From the NCBI GenBank assembly GCA_003427395.1, contig BFEA01000945.1:178864-208926 (forward strand): 30,063 bases of DNA. Direction: 5' to 3'. The DNA is from Chara braunii (Eukaryota; Streptophyta; Charophyceae; Charales; Characeae). Both the position numbers and the translations under genes were made by a program. Shown in pieces: positions 10,755-19,371 of this stretch. Numbering within the stretch: the stretch's first letter is position 1; each line of letters begins with the position of its first letter. Under the pieces are notes generated by a model. The model saw only the letters and a list, made by a program, of their open reading frames with translations. It was not told the origin of the DNA and did no database searches.

Positions 10755-11011
10755 TAACGGGACTTCAACAAGAGGACTGAGACGTGACTAGCAACTTGCA
10801 AAAGACGTACATGCTCGACATGCCTGCTGTCATTTGGAAGGAAAAGCAAACATCTTTCTCATCTCGCGTGTTCTTTTGCAGCCCATTCTCACCGATGGAA
10901 GTCGTAATTGCTTGTTCTGGTGCAGGTGGAGGAGGTGCAGAAGTCAAGGACGTGTGGGCTACGGCAGGGGATCCTGGGAGGGAAATTTCAGTTCTTTCCT
11001 TCGAGCTGATG
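10341..11011. other. Unassigned sequence containing a (GA)n tract
   Basis: Holds a (GA)n run at 10706-10752. No gene is supported; the frames spanning the tract owe their length to repeated Arg-Glu codons. Confidence 0.6.
10706..10752. repeat. (GA)n microsatellite
   Basis: Pure GA dinucleotide run of about 23 units. Confidence 0.98.
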
Positions 11012-11064
11012 TGTGTATACTAGTGTGTATACTAGTGTGTATACTAGTGTGTATACTAGTGTGT
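11012..11064. repeat. 12-bp tandem repeat, four and a half copies
   Basis: TGTGTATACTAG is repeated exactly four times (11012-11059) and then breaks off in TGTGT. GTATAC is itself palindromic. The array lies about 250 bp upstream of the Vps62-repeat gene start; a promoter role is possible but unsupported. Confidence 0.95.
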
Positions 11065-11317
11065 TACAGTATACTAATAATGTAGTACTGTGTAGTACGT
11101 ACCACGCCATTGGCCCATGACAGCAAACAGCCACCTTTAAAATTATAGTTGCCCAGCAGTACCAAAGCTAGTCCAGGCCAACTGGTGTTTGATTCCTTCT
11201 GCTGTGTATTAATTTTGGGGTTTGATTCATTTTGCTGTACAGTAGGTGTGTTAAACAGTTACTTTGTTTGGTAGATCGATAGGCAGCTTAACAGTTTGAG
11301 AGAAGGAGGTGGAAAAG

Positions 11318-13660
11318 ATGGGACTTCAAGGGGGGAAGATTGGTTTACCTAAGAGTGTTAAAGTATTAAGCTGCACCACAAGGCTCTTTAGTGCGAGGGG
11401 CGGGCGTTTCAGCTTGTTCAATAGCGGCCGGGCTATGTCTTGCTTCAGTGTGTTGCTGAGCTGTGTGGCGCTGTGGCGGACTGTTCTCGGTGATGACGTG
11501 GCATTGCTGGATGATGGGAATTATGGGGGAGAGAGAGCATTTGAGGAATTTCAAACCTACGGGGCAGCAGCAACAAGCCCCAGTGATGGTTCGCGTGCCT
11601 TACTTCGTGGTGATTCTCCAGATCTTCCCAATCACGTGGATTTCAACAGCCGGCTCGGCAATCCCAAGAAGACGGGGAAGACAAGTGTGTCAGGCCCTGA
11701 AAGACGCGCACTTCGGCAACAGGTTGCGGAGCTGCAAGCCGTTCGATTTGGTGACTTGGAGGTAGCTGCAATTTCCAAGTTCCGCCGAGTCTGGCGGGAC
11801 AAATACTCAGGGGCAAAGCTGTACGTGTCCATTTATGAGGCCCAGTTGACCGCTACGGAGAAGAGCCAAGGATGGAGGGTTCTCGGTCAATTCAGTCGCA
11901 CTAGCTACAAAGACATAAGTGGTGTGGCCGTCACAATAGTTGCAAGAAATGTGAATGCATCCAACCCTGTCTTGGCCCCCCCGGTGGAGTATGAGAGGAT
12001 TTGGTATGACAAGGGTTCAGGCTCAAGCAGACGTCCTTGGTACCGAGCATTTCAGCACCCAGCGGATGGCTCCGTGTGGAGACCAGTGCCAGCTCAAGGA
12101 TATGTGTGTCTAGGGGACATGTTTGTCCGCAGTTGGAAGAAACCCACGCCCGAGCAGGACACGATGGCCGCGCATGTCTGTGTACGGGCGGAGTACGCGA
12201 AGGAAGCAGCCATTGGAGACTTTGTGTGGGATGACCGTGGGTCTGGTGCGAGATTCAATTGCTCCCTCTGGCGGATAGACACCGCGGGGTACATAGGGAG
12301 TGTGGAAAGTCTGGTGCAAGGGTACATTGGTTGCGACGTTTATGATGCGAAGCCGGTTCGGACCGTTCATGTGCTCCACTTGCCTGCATCCATCCAAAGT
12401 ATGCGCTACGGGGACCTGGAGATCGGTGTCACTACATTGTATGCTCCCTCGTGGAACGACCAGGGTTCCAGGTCTGCCAAGGATGTTGCCTTCTTTAGTC
12501 CTGCAATTGGTCAAGGAGACTTCGACCAAGGGTGGAGGGTTCTCTCTCACGTTGCCGTCCCTCACTACCAACCCATCGGTGGCCTGGTGGCAACGATTGT
12601 GGCACGAAATGTGGATGCAAGCGTGCCCGTTCTCAAGTCTCCAGTTGACTTCACTCAGATGTGGACGGACAAGGGTTCGGGGGCACATCTTTACGGGTCT
12701 GTGTGGCGGCCCATTCCCCCCACAGGATACGTCTGTCTGTCAGACTTTGTCGTGGACTCGTGGGCTGAACCAGCTCCTGGAGTGGGGCCCTTTGTCTGCG
12801 TTGCTCAGAGTATTGCGAACCAAAGCTACGCCCGCGAGGCTACCTTGGAAGGCCTCATTTGGGATGATCATGGGTCCGGTGCCGATGCGGATGTCACGGT
12901 CCATGGCATCCAGATCGCGCCATATCCAGCAGATGGGAAGGAGCGCCTCTCTCTCCTTGTGAATGGCTTTATTACAGGTACTATCTACGAGACTACCCCC
13001 AGCGGAACATCATACTTGCTCGATCTTCCTCCCATTGTGTACAGGCCAGCGGTTGCAGACCCGCGTCCGAACGTCACATCGCATGACAGGCCTTCTCCTC
13101 CCGACACGCCCAAGGTTGTTGACCACACTGTCGTTGTGCCATGCACCATCGTCAACGACAACAATCACACTGCTGCATGGCAGGCCCTAAACTCTCCTTT
13201 CTACAAGATGGAGAGGGGCATCTATTACCACTTGGAGGTCCACGGTGGCGGCCCTAACAACAGTGCACGTCTCACAGTTGGCCAGCAAGTGACATACGGC
13301 ATCATCACCAATATCACGGAGGAGTTCACTGTCAAAACCCACATAGAAGCGAGTGTGGCATCCGGCATCGTTCTAAGGGCGAAGCTCGGCCCCCTGAAAA
13401 TCAGGGCAGATCCCTATGTTGAGGCGAAAACGAGCCTGACCAGAGAGATTGGTTACTCAAGACGCTATCAGGTCACGGAATTCTCTGTGGCCACACATGA
13501 CTTCAGAGTGGAAACGAACCCCTTCCACTCCGTCTCTTTGTGGTCGCAGCATCACGAGATTGTTCTGCTGCGACACAATGGAGATCACGTCGCAGGTAAT
13601 TCCGGCCTGCTGGTCAACATTAACGACCATAGACTAGTAGTGGAGTACCCACCCTCCTGA
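11318..13660 (+). CDS. Secreted protein with two Vps62-like repeats
   Basis: Uninterrupted 780-codon frame from the first ATG (A at -3, G at +4), ending in TGA. A second ATG at 11435 (residue 40) opens a textbook signal peptide: MSCFSVLLSCVALWRTVLG, then two aspartates. So either 11435 is the true start, or the basic 39-residue extension, which has no acidic residue, is a targeting leader. Residues about 146-339 and 363-557 are tandem copies of one unit, each with RYGDLEV/RFGDLEV, GWRVL, TIVARNV, P-V-(D/E)-(F/Y)-x-x-(I/M)-W, DKGSG, SVWRP(V/I)P, GYVCL and WDD(R/H)GSGA. These match the plant Vps62/DUF946 family, whose biochemical role is poorly known. Residues about 600-780 form a separate Thr/Ser/Val-rich, probably beta-strand region I do not recognise. 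Several N-glycosylation sequons (for example residues 213, 314, 501, 585, 616, 665) suit a secreted protein. No introns are visible. Single-copy neighbours are absent, so context gives no function. Confidence 0.85.
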   Translation: MGLQGGKIGLPKSVKVLSCTTRLFSARGGRFSLFNSGRAMSCFSVLLSCVALWRTVLGDDVALLDDGNYGGERAFEEFQTYGAAATSPSDGSRALLRGDSPDLPNHVDFNSRLGNPKKTGKTSVSGPERRALRQQVAELQAVRFGDLEVAAISKFRRVWRDKYSGAKLYVSIYEAQLTATEKSQGWRVLGQFSRTSYKDISGVAVTIVARNVNASNPVLAPPVEYERIWYDKGSGSSRRPWYRAFQHPADGSVWRPVPAQGYVCLGDMFVRSWKKPTPEQDTMAAHVCVRAEYAKEAAIGDFVWDDRGSGARFNCSLWRIDTAGYIGSVESLVQGYIGCDVYDAKPVRTVHVLHLPASIQSMRYGDLEIGVTTLYAPSWNDQGSRSAKDVAFFSPAIGQGDFDQGWRVLSHVAVPHYQPIGGLVATIVARNVDASVPVLKSPVDFTQMWTDKGSGAHLYGSVWRPIPPTGYVCLSDFVVDSWAEPAPGVGPFVCVAQSIANQSYAREATLEGLIWDDHGSGADADVTVHGIQIAPYPADGKERLSLLVNGFITGTIYETTPSGTSYLLDLPPIVYRPAVADPRPNVTSHDRPSPPDTPKVVDHTVVVPCTIVNDNNHTAAWQALNSPFYKMERGIYYHLEVHGGGPNNSARLTVGQQVTYGIITNITEEFTVKTHIEASVASGIVLRAKLGPLKIRADPYVEAKTSLTREIGYSRRYQVTEFSVATHDFRVETNPFHSVSLWSQHHEIVLLRHNGDHVAGNSGLLVNINDHRLVVEYPPS

Positions 13661-14384
13661 GGAGTGTCGTGTACCTGAACCCTGGACCAGGTATGTTTAG
13701 CCTGCTGCAGACCATTGTCAGACCTGTCCATCTTTTACGTGGACGTGGTAGCAGTACGCGTATTCTGAATGGAAAGAGGCAGCCAAGGACTGACATTACC
13801 CCTCCCCTTAGATACGTCCATCATAGGGGTCTTGATCCGCTATCGTGATGGACGAGAACACCAGGCTGAGCACCGTACTATGGGGTTGAGTAACCCCTAC
13901 CATGAAAATATAGTAGGCTTAAATGTACCAAAGTATTGAGTGAATGCACCAAATTAATGAGTAAATGGACCTGACTTACCGATGCGACTGGGTTTCGCTG
14001 AGGAACTTGGTGAGAGGCTTTTACCATCAGTGGGGATATTACTCGGAGTCTCATCTGAGACCTGGCCAAGGCAGTTATATTCAGTGATGATGGATGGATG
14101 GCCGATTCGGCCATTGCGACTGGCAGGAGGCAGGGGAAGGTGGGAAGGTGGGACAACCCGGCAACCCTGCGTATTGGGGGCATGAGGCCTGATAGAGAGA
14201 TCATCTGGGAGGCTGCTTTGGCAGGCCATTTCCAGGGGGGGGCCAACGGAGGGTTGCCCGAGCCGGGGCAAGGTGGCACAGTCATGCAACCCAGCCTCGG
14301 GCTAGGTCCCACTTACACGAATCAAGCGATTTTGACCGTAGATAGCGAAGATCAACGGCCAAAATTTCTTAAACCGTGCAAGTG
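13661..14384. other. 3' flank of the Vps62-repeat gene, no second gene
   Basis: A 9-bp inverted repeat (CGTCCATCA at 13815-13823 and TGATGGACG at 13846-13854) lies about 155 bp after the stop, probably in or near the 3' untranslated region. A 21-bp unit repeats twice at 13922-13963. The stretch at about 14150-14225 resembles the degenerate repeats at 9930-9990 (TGAGGCCTGATAGAGAGATC, then CTGGGAGG). No AATAAA signal or coding region is seen. Confidence 0.5.
13922..13970. repeat. 21-bp tandem repeat, about 2.4 copies
   Basis: AATGTACCAAAGTATTGAGTG is followed directly by AATGCACCAAATTAATGAGTA and then a partial AATGGACC. The units are diverged but clearly aligned. Confidence 0.8.
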
Positions 14385-14422
14385 CTGTCTCTTATACACA
14401 TCTAGATGTGTATAAGAGACAG
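14385..14422. other. Nextera mate-pair junction adapter left in the assembly
   Basis: CTGTCTCTTATACACATCT (14385-14403) is followed immediately by its exact reverse complement AGATGTGTATAAGAGACAG (14404-14422). The 19-mer is the hyperactive Tn5 mosaic end used in Nextera kits, and two head-to-head copies are exactly the mate-pair circularisation junction. The flanks therefore come from a circularised library molecule, and the order and orientation of sequence on either side may be artificial. Translation of this stretch gives the MCIRDR-type peptide typical of adapter contamination. Confidence 0.97.
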
Positions 14423-16837
14423 GTTTTGGGCCAAACACATTTCAAATTTTCGAATGTTGTGCAATGTGCAGTGTCCCGTGGTCCTCGTTCCGGCATCCGT
14501 CCATGATCATGGGGTATTTTTCATTGAATTTCGTGATGATGCAATGAGCCGCAGAGCTCACCACACGATGAAGTGCTCAAGCCAGCATCCAAAACTCACA
14601 GATTCACAGATTGCATTGTCAATTTGTCACACACTTTGCACAAAGAGAAGATGAGCACTAGACCAGATAGCGCAGCTCATTGTCTCAACCAAATTATAGA
14701 GAGAGTATCACGAGTTCGACTGTCCAGCGCTCAACAAAATTACAAGTCTTCTTCAATCATCAAGAGTCCCAACATCTGCACTCATCCGCGCTCAACGTAG
14801 ATACCAAGTACAGCGCTCTTCAGGTAAGTTTCCACCATGTCTCAAAGGCCCTCAATCTAACTCTCTCCCTGACAACTTGTCTGGTCCCCTTTCTTTACTA
14901 TCGCCCTCTCTCTCTCACATGCACACTCCCTACTACTAACACATGCACATGAGGATCAACTCTGAATACTACCCACTGTTCTATCTCTACTAACTACTGA
15001 CTAGTCTACTTCCTGGCACTGGCACAGCTATGGCTGCCCTCTTCCCTGCCAGTGCCCTCCTTCCTCTCTCTCATCTCTCCCTGGCGCTGCTCACTGGCAT
15101 AGCGCTGCTCCCAACAACTAGCGCACATGTGCACAAGCACTTCCACACTCTCATGCCAATGAGCATCTGCCGAAATGGGAGGCTGGCCAGTCTTATGTAG
15201 TGTTGGACTGGTTTCCTTTGGCCAGCCTCTGGCCGAATTTGCCTGGTACCACATGCCCACTGCCTGTTGTTGCAAAGTGTGAGTCCCAGTACCCTTTTCC
15301 CGTAGTCTGCTGCTGCTTCGGCCTTCGGGCCTGTCGTTCGGACTTCGGGTCTGACTTTAGACACGACCTCTGGACTGGGACTTGACTGGGCCTGCGACCT
15401 TTAGCTATCTGCTGAACAGACACGACCCTTTCCCAAATTCAGATTTGACTGTTCGCAAAGTACGTGGAGGTGACTTTACAAAGTGACTTTTCGTTCAGAT
15501 CGGGACGCGACTTTTGCCTCAGGGAACTTGTCTTTTGAAATGCTGATTCCTGACTTCAGGATCTGGCCGACTGGGCCTCTTTATGTTGGGGTCTGAGTTC
15601 GGGGTTTGAATTGTGAAAGTCCTTTCAATGAGGTCTTTTTACACACATTGTCAATTCTTCATTCTCACGGTGACCATGTTTACATGGAAGTCAGTGGAGT
15701 GAGGGCTTGGGTGATGATAATCTGCTTTGAATTCATTTTTATATTTATCTTTCCTTGATGCCTTTTTTTTTTCCTTTTCTTTTCCTATACAAACGTTCTT
15801 ATCACGGGCCCAGTGCCCAAGCCAGCACATGAAATGTGGAAAACCTGAGCCTCGCTCGGGACAACTCCCCTCGAACCCGGCCGAGCCCCACCTCTACCAC
15901 AAGTGTAGACGAGATCCAAAGAAAGAGAACAGTCTGACTTAGTCCAAGCAGCAGAAATCCAACTTGCAACAGAATGGGAGAGCCTGATGCTTCTACGCTT
16001 GTGCCACCTACAGTGTTTTTTTTGCTTTTCTGCTCTTTTTTTGGAAGAATTACTGGTCCGTTCTGCTCGAGGGTGGCGGGGATATGCACCCCTTCCGCCT
16101 CCCGTCGCTCCAGTCTCACATGCTGGAAAACCACTCCAGCATCCCTGATACACACTAAGGAATGATGTAGCTGTTGTAACATGATGTGAAGTACCGTGGG
16201 CTGTCCTTCACAACCTCCCTTTAATTTTGAACAGGACAGTGAAGTTTACCTTAGCCCCTGCACAAGGATGACACGCGTAAATCGAGAATTACCGGCCGGG
16301 GGCCAATACCCTGCTGCAGGTAAGGAATTGTTATGAACCTGGTTGCTTGTTGTCAGAAGACCAACACTCGCTCACATAGACTCCCATGCATGCCCATACA
16401 TACACAGGAGGAAGGGGAGAGGATAGGAGTATCACACCACACAGAGAGAATGAAACACAGCGGAAGCATTGTCCGTGCCATATGGCAGAATAGAATAGTC
16501 CGACATTTCGCACCGTTTCCCACAAATTAACAACGAATTAGGAACAATATAGAAGTGCAGCTCTGAAAGAAAGCAGGAAGGAGGCTGCCTCTGCAGCCAG
16601 TGGCTCAGCCCTGGCCGCCTGTTGGACAGATGTACTATCCTTAGCAGCCGCGCCTGCTCTTGTCCAGAGAGTCACCTTCCAGGATTTTGATAATGAGATA
16701 GTACATCACCGTCCTTACCAAGGGATGAAAACTCAATAAAAAGTGCAGTTCGAGGTTTACTCTGTAGGGTAACACTCATCATAGTTTGCAAGGCATAGTC
16801 CCTGTCACAGAGGGCAACAGCAATTTTGTAAAAAGAA
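14423..16837. other. Unassigned sequence
   Basis: No supported gene. Donor-like strings TCAGGTAAGT (about 14820) and GCAGGTAAGG (about 16317) occur, but no flanking frame has domain content. Short CT-rich and homopolymer runs are present (14900, 15760, 16015). Frames up to 126 codons on the minus strand at 15785-16182 look like chance readings of GC-rich DNA. Confidence 0.5.
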
Positions 16838-17145
16838 GGACGTTTTTATTAAGTATTTTTTGAACGAAATTGAAACCGAGTAAATTGGGGAAATTGGGTA
16901 ACCGTTGAATTTTTTTAGCTTTTGAGTGTACAGCGTTCTTAAAACGCCCTACCAACTGGATGCATCTGGACTTCGCTGAAGTCCAGGGGGTATGGCATTC
17001 TTAAAACGCCGTACTACCCCCTGAATGTACCTGGATGTAGCTGGAGTCCAGGCGGTACAACGTTTTCCCTCAAAAGCTAAAAATTTCGTCCTCGATCCGG
17101 CCAATTTAGTCAGTTTCGATTCCGTTCAAAAAAAGGAAAAAATGT
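16838..17145. mobile_element. Foldback/MITE-like element of about 310 bp
   Basis: The left arm (from GGACGTTTTTATT through TTTTTTGAACGAAATTGAAA and TAAATTGG to TTTTAGCTTTTGAG near 16925) matches the reverse complement of the right arm (from about 17145 back to 17075), giving imperfect terminal inverted repeats of roughly 90 bp. The centre holds a perfect hairpin (TGGACTTC, loop GCT, GAAGTCCA at 16967-16985) and two copies of TTCTTAAAACGCC. It has no coding capacity. A target-site duplication could not be fixed because the outermost bases match poorly. Confidence 0.75.
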
Positions 17146-17688
17146 CCATTTTGACGAAAGAAATCATTGTTGCTTGTCCTCAACGCCCCTGAGTCTGCTG
17201 TGATTCAGAAGGCCTCCCTCCACCTTCTCACTTATACCCAGTTCTACCTTGCTCTATTTTGCTTCACTGTGGTGAATTCCTGCCTGACTTGCTAAGTCCG
17301 AACATTCTTCAGGCCTGGGCGATGTAACACGCTAAGTAAACGAATTACAAAATTCGGCCTGAACTTCCCTCAATATCCAAAATTTAAAGAAAAAATAAAT
17401 TTCTAAAAAAGTGCAGATTACGCAGCTGCACAAGTCTCCACAAGATGGCAAGATACCAAACAAAGCGAAACAGTATGACGGAGGCTGAGAAGTTGCTTGG
17501 TGCACAGTAGTCGCGTAGAGGCTATTGAGGTGCGTTCTATATCTTCCGTTCCGCGTATCACTGTCACAGTGATGGTCTGTAGCTCAGTCGCTGTCTGCTG
17601 TTCCCTCTTTGTTCAACGTCTGTTTAGCTCTGAGTCAGCCAGGGGATCCCTTAACTTAAGGAGTCCCTCTGTAGGCCCCTCGACCTGC
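17146..17688. other. Unassigned sequence between two inverted-repeat elements
   Basis: No gene is supported. A 111-codon frame (17497-17832) runs into the 105-bp MITE and so is not a conserved gene. Confidence 0.5.
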
Positions 17689-17690
17689 TA

Positions 17691-17795
17691 CCTTCTTCCC
17701 TCGGATACAGCGTACGGTCGTTATAGCTGTATTTATACTGAAAGATACCCCAAATACGGCTATAATGACCGTCCGTTGTATTCGGGGGAAGAAGG
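17691..17795. mobile_element. 105-bp TA-flanked MITE, copy 1
   Basis: Begins CCTTCTTCCC and ends GGGAAGAAGG; about 44 bp at each end are inverted repeats of each other with around six mismatches, leaving a short centre containing ACTGAAAGATA. A second copy of identical length is at 23941-24045. TA precedes it (17689-17690) and TG follows, consistent with a TA target duplication of which one copy has mutated. TA targets and near-complete palindromes fit Tc1/mariner-type (Stowaway-like) MITEs. No coding capacity. Confidence 0.85.
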
Positions 17796-17797
17796 TG

Positions 17798-18355
17798 GCC
17801 CGCTTGTTCCGAGGTTGCTGTCTACTCCGTAGTACCAAGATCGTTCCACTATTGGGGGGGGGNTTGTATATTCTGCCTTTTCTCAGTTGAAAAGGTTTTG
17901 TTTGCCTTGGAGAGCCCTGATGGTCTTGTGAACTGCGAGGTCTTCTGCGAAATGTTACCGATCACGAGTGCAATTCTTCGGTGGAATGGTATTGTGATTT
18001 CTGCGAGGAAGGTGCAATCTGTCCTATTGTTATGCATGAGTGATGGGTTTGCTTTGTTTTCTTTTCCATTGAATTTCGTGACTGTTCTGTCTTGTGAGAT
18101 ATAGAGACAAAGGGTTTGAAAGGCTGTAGCCAGGGTGAGCTAGGACTGGGTGTGCACATGGCCATCACTGTGATGCCACTGTCAGTGAGCAAATTTGCCA
18201 CAGGCAGGCAAAAGAAGTGCACTGAGTGCATGTGGGAGTAAGAAGTAGACATCTTTGATCGGTTTATACTTTAAAATTTAAATACCGAATGTGTTTGAGG
18301 AGAACTGCAGCTGAGCTGTAACTGTTACTGGTCGTTTTGCAGAACAGACAAAAGT
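17798..18355. other. Unassigned sequence
   Basis: Contains a G run with one undetermined base (about 17854-17863). Frames of up to 96 codons on the minus strand show no recognised domain. Confidence 0.5.
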
Positions 18356-18363
18356 CTGCAGAT

Positions 18364-18597
18364 CATACTTGCAAGCAGACGGACCGGACGTCCGGTCCGG
18401 TCCGCTTTGCCGCGTGCGGCACCCTACCCCCAGACCGGACAGACCCGGACCGGACGGGACGGGGGCGTTTTTTTTTTTTTTGGGGGGGGGGGGGGGCGTA
18501 ACTGGTCGTCGGGCGCACATTCGTGTGCCGCACGGGTCCGGTCCGGCGGTCTGCCGCACGTGCGGAACCGCCCGGACGGCGTCCGCTTGCAAGTATG
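18364..18597. mobile_element. 234-bp hAT-type MITE with 8-bp target duplication
   Basis: A perfect 13-bp terminal inverted repeat CATACTTGCAAGC (18364-18376) pairs with GCTTGCAAGTATG (18585-18597), and pairing continues with GACG after one mismatch. It is flanked on both sides by the exact direct repeat CTGCAGAT (18356-18363 and 18598-18605). Eight-bp duplications and termini beginning CA fit the hAT superfamily. The interior is very GC-rich, built of CCGGAC/GTCCGG words in both orientations, plus a T run and a G run back to back (about 18470-18496). No transposase, so non-autonomous. Confidence 0.9.
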
Positions 18598-18867
18598 CTG
18601 CAGATAGTTTAAGGACTTTGCTACACTACAGAACTGTTGCACAATAAGGGTATCTAGACTGCTCCAGGACCCACACTCAGGGACATTCCAACTGGCTCGA
18701 CCTTCTTGACGTAGCTGGATGATACTACTCCAGCTCATGTACATTCGGAGCAGGGTATAGTGGAGCCATGTCCTAATTTTGGAGTATATCTGAGAAGTTG
18801 AGTGAAACATGGCACAACCTCCTCTTTGGCTTAAAAAAAAAAAAAAAAAGGAGGGGTAAGTTCGGAT

Positions 18868-19046
18868 GTGGCACAAGCGAGTTTCAAAAGGGCAACAATG
18901 CCACGCAGCAAGTTTGAAAAAAAGGCAACAAAATCGCACGTGGGCAGGAACCTTTCGTACCTATATTGCCCTTTTCAAACCTCCGCACCCCATGTTGTCC
19001 CCCACACGGTTTTTTTTTGCCCTTTTGAAACCGAAAAGTGTGACAC
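18868..19046. repeat. Foldback sequence with GTTTCAAAAGGGCAA arms
   Basis: GTTTCAAAAGGGCAA (18881-18895) is matched by its exact reverse complement TTGCCCTTTTGAAAC (19017-19031). Inner partial copies lie at about 18913 (GTTTGAAAAAAAGGCAACA) and 18966-18980 (TTGCCCTTTTCAAAC). The outer GTGGCACA and TGTGACAC words also roughly pair. Probably a small non-autonomous DNA transposon remnant; boundaries and target duplication are not resolved. Confidence 0.6.
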
Positions 19047-19061
19047 TGCCGGACTCGTTTC

Positions 19062-19067
<6 letters not shown>

Positions 19068-19126
<59 letters not shown>
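19068..19126. repeat. (GA)n microsatellite next to the assembly gap
   Basis: A pure GA run ends in the N block, so its true length is unknown. Confidence 0.97.
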
Positions 19127-19371
19127 NNNNNNNNNNNNNNNNNNNNNNNNNNNNNNNNNNNNNNNNNNNNNNNNNNNNNNNNNNNNNNNNNNNNNNNNNN
19201 NNNNNNNNNNNNNNNNNNNNNNNNNNNNNNNNNNNNNNNNNNNNNNNNNNNNNNNNNNNNNNNNNNNNNNNNNNNNNNNNNNNNNNNNNNNNNNNNNNNN
19301 NNNNNNNNNNNNNNNNNNNNNNNNNNNNNNNNNNNNNNNNNNNNNNNNNNNNNNNNNNNNNNNNNNNNNNN
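19127..19371. other. Assembly gap (245 N)
   Basis: Undetermined bases hide the left end of the gypsy 5' LTR (about 108 bp by comparison with the 3' LTR) and the junction with the GA microsatellite. The true gap length is not known from the sequence. Confidence 0.99.

Noticed and set aside
13815-13854. CGTCCATCA/TGATGGACG inverted repeat as a functional 3'-end element
   Set aside because: A 9-bp stem with a 22-base loop is plausible by chance, and eukaryotic 3' ends do not need one; kept only as a note.
14385-14422. Natural Tn5/IS50 insertion or biological palindrome
   Set aside because: The two 19-bp mosaic ends abut with no transposon body and no 9-bp target duplication; the sequence equals a library adapter junction.
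14098-14654. ORFs across 14385-14422 (ending or starting in adapter-encoded residues)
   Set aside because: They exist only because of the mate-pair adapter.
15785-16182. Two overlapping minus-strand ORFs of about 125 codons
   Set aside because: They overlap in different frames with no recognisable domain; chance openness is more likely.
18470-18500. Poly-T/poly-G stretch as a terminator or polyadenylation remnant
   Set aside because: It sits inside the hAT-type MITE and has no adjacent transcript features.
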